The notes under the pieces: generated by a model
Told to the model about the DNA's origin: nothing
Seen by the model: the letters and a program-made list of their open reading frames with translations, nothing else
Database searches by the model: none
Shown here: positions 55,384 to 63,454 of the stretch, in pieces
How positions within the stretch are numbered: position 1 is the first letter of the stretch
How the letters are laid out: the number at the start of each line of letters is the position of its first letter
Assembly (NCBI RefSeq): GCF_016406145.1
Contig: NZ_CP066306.1
Location: 2,356,001 to 2,420,000 of the forward strand
Length of the DNA stretch: 64,000 nt
Reading direction: 5' to 3'
Source: Pseudomonas putida
GTDB lineage: Bacteria; Pseudomonadota; Gammaproteobacteria; Pseudomonadales; Pseudomonadaceae
Program-made: the position numbers and the translations under genes

Positions 55384-56556
55384 TCAGGGCGTCACAGGCA
55401 CGATGGTGTCGCCATCGAAGCGGCTGAAAATATAGTCGTCAGGGCCCAGGGCATCGTGGCGGTCAACGCTGAACGGCTGCTGGTAGTGTTTGATCAGCCC
55501 GTCGTAGTCGCTGATGGCATAGAAGCCGTCACGCACCTTCGTGCCTTGGGTGTCCTGGGCCTTGTCGATCGCCAGGCCCACCAGGTGCATGGCGTCGTAG
55601 GCGTTGGCGATGCCCACGGCCGGGGTCACGTCGGCCAGGGTCTTGACCTGCGGGTAGCGCTGCTTGAGTGCGGCCAGCAAGGCATCGCCGCGGGCGCTGT
55701 TGTGGGCGCTGAAGACAAAGGTCTGGATGAAGTGCACGCGCCCGGCGTCTGGCCCGGCCAGCTCGCCAAAGCGACCGCCAGCCGGCCCCCAGTGCGACAC
55801 CACCGGCACGTTCCAGCCCATCTGCTGGAGCGACTTGACCACCTGCGCCGACGGGCCGACGTTGCCGACCAGCAGCAGGGTGTCGACACCTGCGCTTTTC
55901 AGACGGGTGAGTTGCGGCACCATGTCCAGGTCACTGTCTTCAAAGCGCTCGGCCGGCGCCTGGGCCATGTCGCGGCGGGCCAGGGCCGCGTTGAGCCCTG
56001 CCAGGTTCGACTCGCCCCAAGGGTTGTTGGCCAGGATCAAACCCGGTTGTTTCATGCCCTGGCGCAGGCCATAGGCGACCAGCGCTTCATCCACCTGTTC
56101 ATCCACCGCCGACACGCGGAACACGTAGTTGTCCTTCGCGCCGTTCTCGGTGATTTTGGTGCCTGCCGCCCAGATGCCCATGAACGGCGTTTTCAGTTGG
56201 TTGGCCAACGGCACGATGGCCAGCGACACCGGGGTGTCGAGGCCGCCGAACAGCACGCTGACCTTCTCCCGCTGGATCAGCTCGCGTGCCGCCAGCATGC
56301 CCTTGGCCGGGTTGCTTTCGTCATCGCGGCGCACCAGCTCCACCGGGCGGCCCAGCAGCCCGCCTTTGGCATTGATTTCGTCGATGGCCAGGGTAAGGCC
56401 CCGGGTAAGGGCCTCGCCGGACTTGGCCGACTGCCCCGACAACGCGGCCACCAGGCCCATCTTGATTGGCTCGGCGGCCTGTACCCAGCCTGTGCAGCAG
56501 GCCAGGGAAAAGGCTGCGCAGGGCAGCCAGCGACGTAGCAAGGAACGGCTGAACAT
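55384..56556 (-). CDS. branched-chain-type ABC importer periplasmic binding protein
   Basis: Secreted substrate-binding protein of 390 residues. The signal peptide (RRWLPCAAFSLACCTGWVQA-AEP) is followed by IKMGLVAALSGQSAKSGEALTRGLTLAIDEINAKGG, the standard start of the Leu/Ile/Val-binding-type (Peripla_BP_6) family. Members of this family also bind amides, urea and aromatic acids, so the ligand is open. First gene of the importer operon; a CAGGAG ribosome site directly abuts the operator at 56571. Confidence 0.9.
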   Translation of the reverse strand: MFSRSLLRRWLPCAAFSLACCTGWVQAAEPIKMGLVAALSGQSAKSGEALTRGLTLAIDEINAKGGLLGRPVELVRRDDESNPAKGMLAARELIQREKVSVLFGGLDTPVSLAIVPLANQLKTPFMGIWAAGTKITENGAKDNYVFRVSAVDEQVDEALVAYGLRQGMKQPGLILANNPWGESNLAGLNAALARRDMAQAPAERFEDSDLDMVPQLTRLKSAGVDTLLLVGNVGPSAQVVKSLQQMGWNVPVVSHWGPAGGRFGELAGPDAGRVHFIQTFVFSAHNSARGDALLAALKQRYPQVKTLADVTPAVGIANAYDAMHLVGLAIDKAQDTQGTKVRDGFYAISDYDGLIKHYQQPFSVDRHDALGPDDYIFSRFDGDTIVPVTP

Positions 56557-56570
56557 GGTTCGAACTCCTG

Positions 56571-56602
56571 ATTGCTAGCAATTTATAAAAATGTGCTAGC
56601 AA
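56571..56602. promoter_or_regulatory. two-part GntR operator before the importer operon
   Basis: ATTGCTAGCAAT (56571-56582), 12 bases, then GCTAGCAA (56595-56602): the same architecture as 48461-48492. It lies between the importer operon and the divergent NTF2-like gene and could control both. Confidence 0.75.
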
Positions 56603-56740
56603 AACAGGTGCCATTTGGAAAATACTTCGGGCACCCCGTGTTTTGGGGCTTGCGCCTTCGGCTTCAGCGCCCTCGCGTGCACTGGATCAAGGCATCGTTC
56701 GGGGCCGCTGCCCCGTTCTGGACACCCTCGGAGACTTGCA

Positions 56741-57139
56741 ATGACCGAAAGCAACAGCGCCGTACAGATCGTGCGCGACTTCCTCGCCGCCTCCATGGCC
56801 CCGGACCCGGTGCGCGCCGCCACGTTCATGAGCGACGACGTACGCATCACCTTTACCGGCGGCCGCGCGATGCCCACCCCCACCGACATCACCGCGTTCA
56901 ACGGCGCGCGTTACACCTGGGTGAAAAAGCAGCTGGGGCAGTTCGACTGGTGCGAGCACGAGGACCACACCGTGGTGTATTCCAATGGCACGCTGTACGG
57001 GCAGTGGCCGGATGGCCGCAGCTTTTCCGGCAACCGTTACCTGGACCGCTTCGAAGTGAAGGCGGGCAAGATCGTGCGCATGGATGTGTGGAACGACAGC
57101 GCGGAGTGGATGCTGATGCCGGAGATTGGCAAGGCCTGA
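56741..57139 (+). CDS. SnoaL/NTF2-like protein
   Basis: Cone-shaped NTF2-like fold of 132 residues (SAVQIVRDFLAASMAPDPVRAATFMSDDVRITFTGG; GRSFSGNRYLDRFEVKAGKIVRMDVWND). Such proteins act as small-molecule isomerases, cyclases, hydrolases or binding partners. It is divergent from the importer operon and shares the region with the GntR operator, so it probably belongs to the same regulon. GGAGA precedes ATG 56741. Confidence 0.75.
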   Translation: MTESNSAVQIVRDFLAASMAPDPVRAATFMSDDVRITFTGGRAMPTPTDITAFNGARYTWVKKQLGQFDWCEHEDHTVVYSNGTLYGQWPDGRSFSGNRYLDRFEVKAGKIVRMDVWNDSAEWMLMPEIGKA

Positions 57140-57343
57140 GCGGGGCGACTGTTGCGATGCGGCACCGCACCGCTGCCGGGTACAAGTTTCCCGTGCGCAA
57201 TCCCTCGCCTCGGCCTGGCCGCCCATCCCGGCACAACGATGGCGAGGTGAACTTTAGCGGGCGTCCAGGCTTCCTCTGTTACAGCAGTGGTTGCCCCGGT
57301 GGGGCAGCCAGCACTGCATCACGCCAAAGGTTGAGGAGGGGCA

Positions 57344-57628
57344 ATGAAGACGCAAACCACGCTAGCGCCTGAAAAAGCAGGCCAGGCAAAGGGCCAAGGT
57401 GAAGTAGAGCGGGACAACGATGCCCATCGGCCAGACGGCTCAAGCGGTACGGCGCATGATTCCACCGCGCAGCAAACCGCGCGAGGCAAGGGGCCGCACT
57501 CGTCCGAACACGCCGACACCCGGGATGATCTGGGCTTTGATCCGGACTCACCGGATCTGGACGACCCGCAGGTCGATCCCCAAGGACCGGCTAAGCCCCC
57601 CAGGGATGTGGAGAAAAAGGCAAAATGA
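57344..57628 (+). CDS. small disordered hydrophilic protein
   Basis: Protein of 94 residues without hydrophobic segments, rich in Asp, Lys, Pro, Gly and Gln (GFDPDSPDLDDPQVDPQGP). A strong AGGAGGGG precedes ATG 57344. It resembles in composition, but not in clear sequence, the acidic protein at 10706-10957. Unknown function. The 204-bp gap before it holds nothing I recognise. Confidence 0.6.
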   Translation: MKTQTTLAPEKAGQAKGQGEVERDNDAHRPDGSSGTAHDSTAQQTARGKGPHSSEHADTRDDLGFDPDSPDLDDPQVDPQGPAKPPRDVEKKAK

Positions 57629-57662
57629 TCGAGGCCGTGAGCGCGGATGTTCTGGGTGATGC

Positions 57663-59423
57663 TCAGCGCACCCGCTCAAGGCTTTGTACTGAAAGCTCCA
57701 GGGCTTTTTGCATGTCCAGCCGCGCAGAGCGCCCGACGTCCCGGTCGTGCAATTGAAAGTTGCGCTCGGAGGGCAGGATCGGTGCGGTAAGGTCTTCGGC
57801 GTCCTCTCGTTCGAAGTCGTGGTTGCCGCCAATGGTCATGGCACTTCGGCGCAGCAGCATGCGTAGCTGCTCGGGCTGCAACTGCGGGTTGATCGACAGC
57901 ATCGCGGCCACCAGGCCGGTGACCATCGGGGTGGCATAGGACGTGCCGCAATGCACCTCGCCGGGCTGGCCTGCCTGACGGGTAGAGGCGTGGGCGCAGG
58001 CTGCGGCGGTGATGTCGACGCGCATGTCTACGTTCGAAGTGCTGCGTTTGACGGCATAGTTCGGCGACTCGACAGGGACAGAAGCCTGCCCGTTACGTTG
58101 ATGGCCGCCCACCACGAGCAGTTGTTCGGTGATGAAGGAGGAGGGTAGGCGGTACTCATCGGTGCCCGAGAACGAGGCGCCGTTGCCGGCCGAGTTGACC
58201 ACGACCACATCCGGATGGGCCTTGCGCAGCCAGAGGAAGAACTCCTCGAGCAGCTCTTCATAACCGCCCATGGCAATCCCGGAGCGCAGCAGGGAGTCCA
58301 CCTCATCGCCTTGCACGTTGCGCGCACCGACGCGGTGAATGCCCCAGCTCCAGTTGAGTACGCGCACGCCGTCCTCGACCAGGTTCACCGATGCGGCGAT
58401 GTTGGCGGTGATGCCGGCATCGGAGTTGCGTTCGACAATCACCTCGAAGCCACCTGCCGCCTTGTCCAGCCCCCGCAGGAAGCCGGTGTTGCCTCCGTCA
58501 TCCCAGCCGGCGGCAAGAATGCCGGCGACGGTTGTGCCGTGGTTGTCCGGTTTGCTGGCATCCTGGGCATACACGCAGGTGCGGTGCCCCTCGCAGGCGC
58601 CCAGGTAGTCGGCGAAATCTGCGGTATCGAAGTCGACATTGCGTTCGATCACCCCGACCCGAACCGGGGTGGGCAGCACCGGCACCTGGCGGCCCGGGAT
58701 GCGCCGCTGATAGTAGTGCACCGCATCGAGGAAGCGGTTGGCAGCCCATTCGTCCGAGCCTTGCGCAGGCTTGCTGGCCCCCGGTGCCTTGGGGGCGGCG
58801 TGTTCTGCCTCTTCGGCCGCCGATTCCTCCACCACCACCGCGTCCACGCTGGTTTCACCGCCAAGGCGCAATACCAGTGCATCACGCTGCACCAGGTCCT
58901 GGGCGGGCAGGCGCAACTGATACAGGTTCAGAGGAGCGATGCTGCCCACCACCTTGGCCCCGTATTTGCGCGCCAAACGTTCGGCTTCCTGGCGGCCGTC
59001 GTGGTCCTCTTCTATCAGCACGCTGACCAGGTCGACATAGGTGGTCAGGCCATCCATGTTTCTGGCCACTTCCTTGGGCCCTGCGGCCAGCACATGGTTG
59101 TTGTGCAGGGTAAGCCAGGCGGCATTGCTGGCACGCGGGCCGTCCTGCAACCACAGCGGGGCGCTTTGCAGCGCCGTGCTGTCAAGTTGCAGGCGCAAGG
59201 TATCACCCTGGCGCTGGACACGCTCTGGGGCCACTGCTTTGCCGCTGAGCAGCAGTTGCGGTGTGGCCTGGCCAAGCCCCTGCACGCGCAGGCACCAGGT
59301 CTGCTGCTGGTTGTCCATCAAGTCGCCGCAGCGTTTGAGTTGTTGCAGGCGCAACGGCTGTTCGGCGAACGCAGCGGTACTGACAGCCAGCGCCAGGGCA
59401 AGGGCAATGCGTGAACGGCCCAT
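57663..59423 (-). CDS. secreted S8 (subtilisin-like) peptidase with Glu in place of catalytic Asp
   Basis: Protein of 586 residues. A signal peptide (MGRSRIALALALAVSTAAFA) and an I9-like propeptide region (about 125-180) precede a subtilase domain. The His motif DNHGTTVAG (H295), the oxyanion Asn (SAGNG, N414) and the Ser motif CGTSYATPM (S495) are normal. The Asp motif reads RVGVIERNVDFD, with E260 at the position of the usual Asp. It may therefore be weak, altered in pH range, or inactive. It starts 3 bases after the ABC exporter gene, so the two are co-transcribed. Confidence 0.82.
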   Translation of the reverse strand: MGRSRIALALALAVSTAAFAEQPLRLQQLKRCGDLMDNQQQTWCLRVQGLGQATPQLLLSGKAVAPERVQRQGDTLRLQLDSTALQSAPLWLQDGPRASNAAWLTLHNNHVLAAGPKEVARNMDGLTTYVDLVSVLIEEDHDGRQEAERLARKYGAKVVGSIAPLNLYQLRLPAQDLVQRDALVLRLGGETSVDAVVVEESAAEEAEHAAPKAPGASKPAQGSDEWAANRFLDAVHYYQRRIPGRQVPVLPTPVRVGVIERNVDFDTADFADYLGACEGHRTCVYAQDASKPDNHGTTVAGILAAGWDDGGNTGFLRGLDKAAGGFEVIVERNSDAGITANIAASVNLVEDGVRVLNWSWGIHRVGARNVQGDEVDSLLRSGIAMGGYEELLEEFFLWLRKAHPDVVVVNSAGNGASFSGTDEYRLPSSFITEQLLVVGGHQRNGQASVPVESPNYAVKRSTSNVDMRVDITAAACAHASTRQAGQPGEVHCGTSYATPMVTGLVAAMLSINPQLQPEQLRMLLRRSAMTIGGNHDFEREDAEDLTAPILPSERNFQLHDRDVGRSARLDMQKALELSVQSLERVR

Positions 59424-59426
59424 GGC

Positions 59427-61280
59427 TTACTCCATGGCCTCGGCCACGCCCTGATCCTCACCCAGGAAGCCACCGCTCTGGTGCTGCCACAGTCTGGCAT
59501 AGGTGCCGTTCCTGGCGAGCAGTTCGCTGTGGGTTCCCTGTTCTATGATGCGCCCTTCGTCCATGACGATAAGCCGGTCCATGGCGGCGATCGTCGACAG
59601 CCGGTGGGCGATGGCGATGACCGTCTTGCCCTCCATCATTTCATTGAGGCTTTCCTGGATGGCGACCTCGACTTCCGAATCCAGCGCGCTGGTGGCTTCG
59701 TCGAGCAGCAGGATCGGGGCGTTCTTGAGCATGACCCGGGCGATGGCGATGCGTTGGCGCTGGCCGCCTGAAAGCTTGATGCCGCGTTCACCCACCAAGG
59801 TGTCATAGCCGCTGTGGCCTTGCCGGTCACTGAGCTGCTCGATGAATGCGTCGGCCTGGGCGTTGGCTGCGGCGCGGCGGATCTGTTGCTCGGTCGCATC
59901 GGGGCGGCCGTAGGCGATGTTGTCGCGGATGGAACGGTGCAGCAGAGAGGTATCCTGGGTGACCATGCCGATGGCGCTGCGCAGGCTGTCCTGGGTGACC
60001 TTGGCGATGTTCTGCCCATCGATGCGTATTTCGCCGCTGTCGACGTCGTAAAAGCGCAACAGCAGGTTGATCAGTGTGGACTTTCCCGCGCCGGAACGGC
60101 CCACCAGGCCGACTTTTTCGCCTGGGCGAATGTGCAGCGTCAGGCCATCGAGCACCTGACGTTCGCCATTGTAGTTGAAGCTGACATTGTCGAAGTCCAC
60201 TGCACCGCCAGTGGTCTTGAGCACCCCGGCGTTCGGTGCATCCTGCACCTTCGGGCCGCGCGTGAGGGTTTCCATGCCGTCATGCACGGTGCCGATGTTC
60301 TCGAACAACGAAGTCATCTGCCACATGATCCAGTGCGACATGCCGTTGACCCGCAGTGCCATGGCGGTAATCGCCGCAACGGCGCCCGTGCCCACTTCGC
60401 CCTGGTGCCAGAGCCACAGGGCATAGCCGCCAGCGCCAGCGATCAGGCCGACCACCAGCGCCTGGTTGACGATCTCGAACTGGCTGACCAGGCGCATCTG
60501 GCGAAAACCGGTGAGCTTGAAGTCTTCCATTGCCGCCCGCGCAAAGTGCGCTTCACGCTTGGAGTGCGAGAACAGCTTCACCGTAGTGATGTTGGTGTAC
60601 GCGTCCGACACCCGCCCGGTCATCGAGGAACGCGCGTGGGCCTGCTCCTGCCCCACTTGCCCCAGGCGCGGTACGAAGTACAGCATGGCCAGCCCGAACA
60701 GCGCGACCCAGGCAATAAAAGGCAGCATAAGCTTGAGGTCGAAGCCGCCGGCCAGGGCGATGATCGCGATGAAATACACGCCGATGCCCGGTGCGATCTC
60801 GATGATGGTGAACAGCACCTCGCGCACCGCCAGTGCCGTCTGCATCACTTTGGTGGTGACCCGGCCGGAGAACTCGTCAGAGAAGAACGAAAGGCTCTGA
60901 CGCAGCATCAGCCGGTGGAAGTCCCACCGCAGCCGCAGCGGCAGGTTGATCGCCAGTACCTGGTGCTGCACCATCGTGCGCAGCGCCACCAGGCCTATGC
61001 TGGTCAGCAATACGATGGCGATGCCCCACAACACCCGGGTTTCCTGCCCATCGGCAGCGCCGCCCGCCTGCCAGGCCGCCAGCAGGTCGACGACCTGCCC
61101 CAGGAAGGAAAACAGCCAGGCTTCATAGATCGACACCCCGGAGCTTAGCAGCGCAAGCGCAAGCACATAGCCACGCGCGCCTCGCGTGCAGGCCCACAGG
61201 AAGCGCAGCAGGCCAACCGGGGGTGGTGGAGCCTCGTCGGGTGGGAAAGGGTCGAGCCGTCGTTCAAAGGCGCGCAGCAT
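59427..61280 (-). CDS. ABC exporter, fused membrane and ATPase domains
   Basis: MsbA-type half transporter of 617 residues. About six membrane segments lie in residues 35-330 (with LRTMVQHQVLAINLPLRLRWDFHRLMLRQSLSFF). The ATPase domain follows: GRSGAGKST, IKLSGGQRQRIAIARVML, ILLLDEATSALDSE and AHRLSTI. It probably works as a homodimer for lipid, drug or peptide export. The secreted peptidase gene follows directly, which may hint at a peptide cargo; that is inference. Confidence 0.88.
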   Translation of the reverse strand: MLRAFERRLDPFPPDEAPPPPVGLLRFLWACTRGARGYVLALALLSSGVSIYEAWLFSFLGQVVDLLAAWQAGGAADGQETRVLWGIAIVLLTSIGLVALRTMVQHQVLAINLPLRLRWDFHRLMLRQSLSFFSDEFSGRVTTKVMQTALAVREVLFTIIEIAPGIGVYFIAIIALAGGFDLKLMLPFIAWVALFGLAMLYFVPRLGQVGQEQAHARSSMTGRVSDAYTNITTVKLFSHSKREAHFARAAMEDFKLTGFRQMRLVSQFEIVNQALVVGLIAGAGGYALWLWHQGEVGTGAVAAITAMALRVNGMSHWIMWQMTSLFENIGTVHDGMETLTRGPKVQDAPNAGVLKTTGGAVDFDNVSFNYNGERQVLDGLTLHIRPGEKVGLVGRSGAGKSTLINLLLRFYDVDSGEIRIDGQNIAKVTQDSLRSAIGMVTQDTSLLHRSIRDNIAYGRPDATEQQIRRAAANAQADAFIEQLSDRQGHSGYDTLVGERGIKLSGGQRQRIAIARVMLKNAPILLLDEATSALDSEVEVAIQESLNEMMEGKTVIAIAHRLSTIAAMDRLIVMDEGRIIEQGTHSELLARNGTYARLWQHQSGGFLGEDQGVAEAME

Positions 61281-61296
61281 AAAGTCTCCGAATGGG

Positions 61297-61509
61297 TCAG
61301 GTGTCGCTCACTTGCGACAGGGGTCTGGCCACGTGTTCAAGTGGCCGTCGTTCTGCCGCCACGGCCGAATTCATCGTCGCTCGCGCCATGACCAGCAAGG
61401 TATGAAAACGCGTCCAAGGCACCCGGTCGAGCCGGGCCGGGAGGTCGGTGCTGTAGAAGCGCTCCTGCGCAGAGGCGCCGGCTGGTTGTTGCATGGCGTG
61501 GGTCGTCAT
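61297..61509 (-). pseudogene. remnant of an MFS transporter N-terminus
   Basis: The first 45 or so residues look like the cytosolic start of an MFS transporter up to its first membrane helix (LPARLDRVPWTRFHTLLVMA). The sequence then breaks into unrelated residues and stops at 70. A good ribosome site (AAGGACTTGCC) precedes ATG 61509. This fits a gene cut by a deletion that joined its beginning to the leader of the ABC exporter gene. A real short protein is less likely. Confidence 0.55.
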
Positions 61510-61725
61510 GGCAAGTCCTTTTGGCTGACGGGGGCAGGGCTGTTCGGTCAGCGTCTTTCAGAAGAGCCCATAGGCGGATAAAAGTTTGATTCGCTTCGCT
61601 CGGCGCAGGCCCTCTGCCCAGTTTGGCATGCCACGGTGAACATTCACGGTCCCACGCTCTCAAAATCACAGGGTCTCAAGGTTGTGCCTGCAGCCCGGCC
61701 TTCCAACCACTGAGGAGTCAATGTC

Positions 61726-62106
61726 ATGCCACGTGGAGACAAGGACAAATACACCGAAAAGCAAAAGCGCAAGGCTGAGCACATAGAAGAAAGCTATGAG
61801 CATAAGGGGGTCTCCAAGGATGAGGCCGAGGCTCGCGCATGGGCTACCGTCAACAAGCAGTCTGGAGGTGGCGAGAAAGCTGGGGGCTCAGGCAAGAAGA
61901 CCGCGCCCGGCGAAAAGAGCACCGCGCGTTCTGATTCCGCCAGGCGTGCTGCCAAAACCCGTCAGGGCCATGCCCGCGCATCAGGCTCGTCCCTGCAGAC
62001 CCAGACCAAGGAAAGCCTGATGAAGGAGGCCCGCAGCAAGGACATCAAGGGGCGCTCCAGCATGACCAAGGCCCAATTGGTCGAAGCCCTGCGCAGGCAC
62101 GGTTGA
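61726..62106 (+). CDS. basic protein with C-terminal Rho_N/SAP-like motif
   Basis: Hydrophilic protein of 126 residues. The start (MPRGDKDKYTEKQKRKAEHIEESYEHKG) is the type often named plasmid stabilization protein in Pseudomonas. A Gly/Ser/Lys-rich linker leads to a short Rho_N-like helical pair (ESLMKEARSKDIKGRSSMTKAQLVEAL), which can bind nucleic acid. GAGGAG precedes ATG 61726. Probably a chromosomal stress protein; the plasmid role is not supported by anything here. Confidence 0.7.
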   Translation: MPRGDKDKYTEKQKRKAEHIEESYEHKGVSKDEAEARAWATVNKQSGGGEKAGGSGKKTAPGEKSTARSDSARRAAKTRQGHARASGSSLQTQTKESLMKEARSKDIKGRSSMTKAQLVEALRRHG

Positions 62107-62130
62107 AAGCGGCCAGAGCCCAAGCGCCGC

Positions 62131-63255
62131 TCAGGCCTCCTTGAAGCCTCGCCCTTCGATGCCCTGGCCAAGGGCGTCGGCCCCTTGCGGCAGCGCTGTG
62201 ACCTTGATCGCCCGCACCGGTACCGCGAATTTTGCGCCGATTCTGGAGAACCTTTCGAGCAGGCGGAAGTTGATGGCCTGCTGGATGTCCATGTAGAGGT
62301 TGTAGCCTGGGTCCTTGACGATGTAGACGCATTCGAACTCCAGCGCCTCTTTGCCGAAACCGCGCAAGTGGGCGCGGTCAAAACGCGCCTGCTCCTGTGC
62401 CCTGATCGCTTCCTCGACAATGGCCGGGGCTTTTTTTACTGCTTCGGTCGGAGTGTCGTAAGACAGGCCGAACTCAAAGACGATGCGCCGCTCCTGCAGG
62501 CGCTTGTAGTTCTGGATGGTGCTGCTGATCATGCTGGCATTGGCCATGACGATCTGCTCACCGCCCAAACTGCGGATGCGCGTGGTCTTCAGCCCGACCT
62601 GCTCTACGGTGCCGGCCAGTGCGCCGATGACGATGAAGTCGCCCACCTCGAACGGCTTGTCCACGGCAATCGCCAGCGAGGCGAACAGGTCGCCGAGGAT
62701 GTTCTGCACGGCAAGCGCAACGGCAATGCCGCCCACGCCAAGGCTTGCGACGAAGGCGGTGATGTTCACGCCCAGGTTCGACAGCATGGCCAGCAGTACC
62801 ACCGACCACAGCAGCACCCGTGCGCCCCACCCCGCCAGGGTGGCCAGGGCGCTGCCCTGGTTCAGGCCCGCGGTGCTGTGCCGGGCGAAGTAGCGGTTAA
62901 GGCCCAGGCCGATGGCACGGTTGACCCACAAGCCGATCTGCAGCGCCGCCACCACGAACCAGAGGCTGCCCACCCGGCTCAGCCAGCGCTCGGGCAGGTC
63001 GAGCATGCTCAGGCCCACCAGTACAGAGGCAAGGAACAGCAGGAAGTTGCTGGTGCCGGACAGCACTTTGGCCATTACCTGGCTCAGTGCGCCGTCATGC
63101 TCGGACCAGCGTTGCACCCGCCTGAGCAAAAAACTGATGGCCGCCCGGGTGGCCAGGAAGGTCAGTGCGGCGACAGCCAGCGCCAGCAGCAGGTTGAGGA
63201 TGGAAATACCGAACACGGTGGTGTCGGTGAAAAATTCGATGATGCGATCGTTCAT
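62131..63255 (-). CDS. mechanosensitive channel, MscS family
   Basis: Small-conductance mechanosensitive channel of 374 residues. Several membrane segments precede the pore helix and beta domain (GVGGIAVALAVQNILGDLFASLAIAVDKPFEVGDFIVIGALAGTVEQVGLKTTRIRSLGGEQIVMAN). It releases solutes on osmotic downshock. ATG 63255 follows GGAGG; the frame itself begins at 63306. It lies downstream of mtlD on the same strand, across a perfect hairpin. Confidence 0.9.
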   Translation of the reverse strand: MNDRIIEFFTDTTVFGISILNLLLALAVAALTFLATRAAISFLLRRVQRWSEHDGALSQVMAKVLSGTSNFLLFLASVLVGLSMLDLPERWLSRVGSLWFVVAALQIGLWVNRAIGLGLNRYFARHSTAGLNQGSALATLAGWGARVLLWSVVLLAMLSNLGVNITAFVASLGVGGIAVALAVQNILGDLFASLAIAVDKPFEVGDFIVIGALAGTVEQVGLKTTRIRSLGGEQIVMANASMISSTIQNYKRLQERRIVFEFGLSYDTPTEAVKKAPAIVEEAIRAQEQARFDRAHLRGFGKEALEFECVYIVKDPGYNLYMDIQQAINFRLLERFSRIGAKFAVPVRAIKVTALPQGADALGQGIEGRGFKEA

Positions 63256-63379
63256 GAGCGATTGGCCTCCTGGTTGCCCTTGAGTGAATTCGCACGTGCA
63301 GTTCATCGGACGCCGACAGGTCGTGAGAGGTCGATCGGATTTTGGGTTTTTCTCGACCTTTGCATGCCTTGAGCGCTTC

Positions 63380-63431
63380 GACGCCCTTGAGAGCGAGCGC
63401 CGCGCGGGCGGCGCTCGCTCTCAAGGGCGTC
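63380..63431. repeat. perfect 24-bp inverted repeat with 4-base loop
   Basis: Arms 63380-63403 and 63408-63431 are exact complements (left arm begins GACGCCCTTGAGAGCG) around loop GCGG. It lies between the mtlD stop and the MscS start. No T run follows on either strand, so it is not a standard terminator. Confidence 0.85.
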
Positions 63432-63454
63432 TGCATATCACGACGAACCAGGCC

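Noticed and set aside
54433..56538. 701-codon plus-strand frame opposite the ABC importer genes
   Set aside because: Shadow of livH and the binding-protein gene. The coding frame on the minus strand has clear family motifs and overlapping start/stop junctions; this one has none.
56741..57139. NTF2-like protein considered as HpxZ, to match a HpxW-like GGT
   Set aside because: Length and fold are similar but I see no specific HpxZ sequence features, and HpxX/HpxY partners are absent.
61726..62106. Protein named for plasmid stabilisation, considered as a sign of an integrated plasmid
   Set aside because: No other plasmid, integrase or repeat-end signature is nearby, and the family is common on Pseudomonas chromosomes.
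63380..63431. Hairpin considered as a Rho-independent terminator of mtlD
   Set aside because: Neither strand has a T run after the stem, so it is reported as an inverted repeat only.
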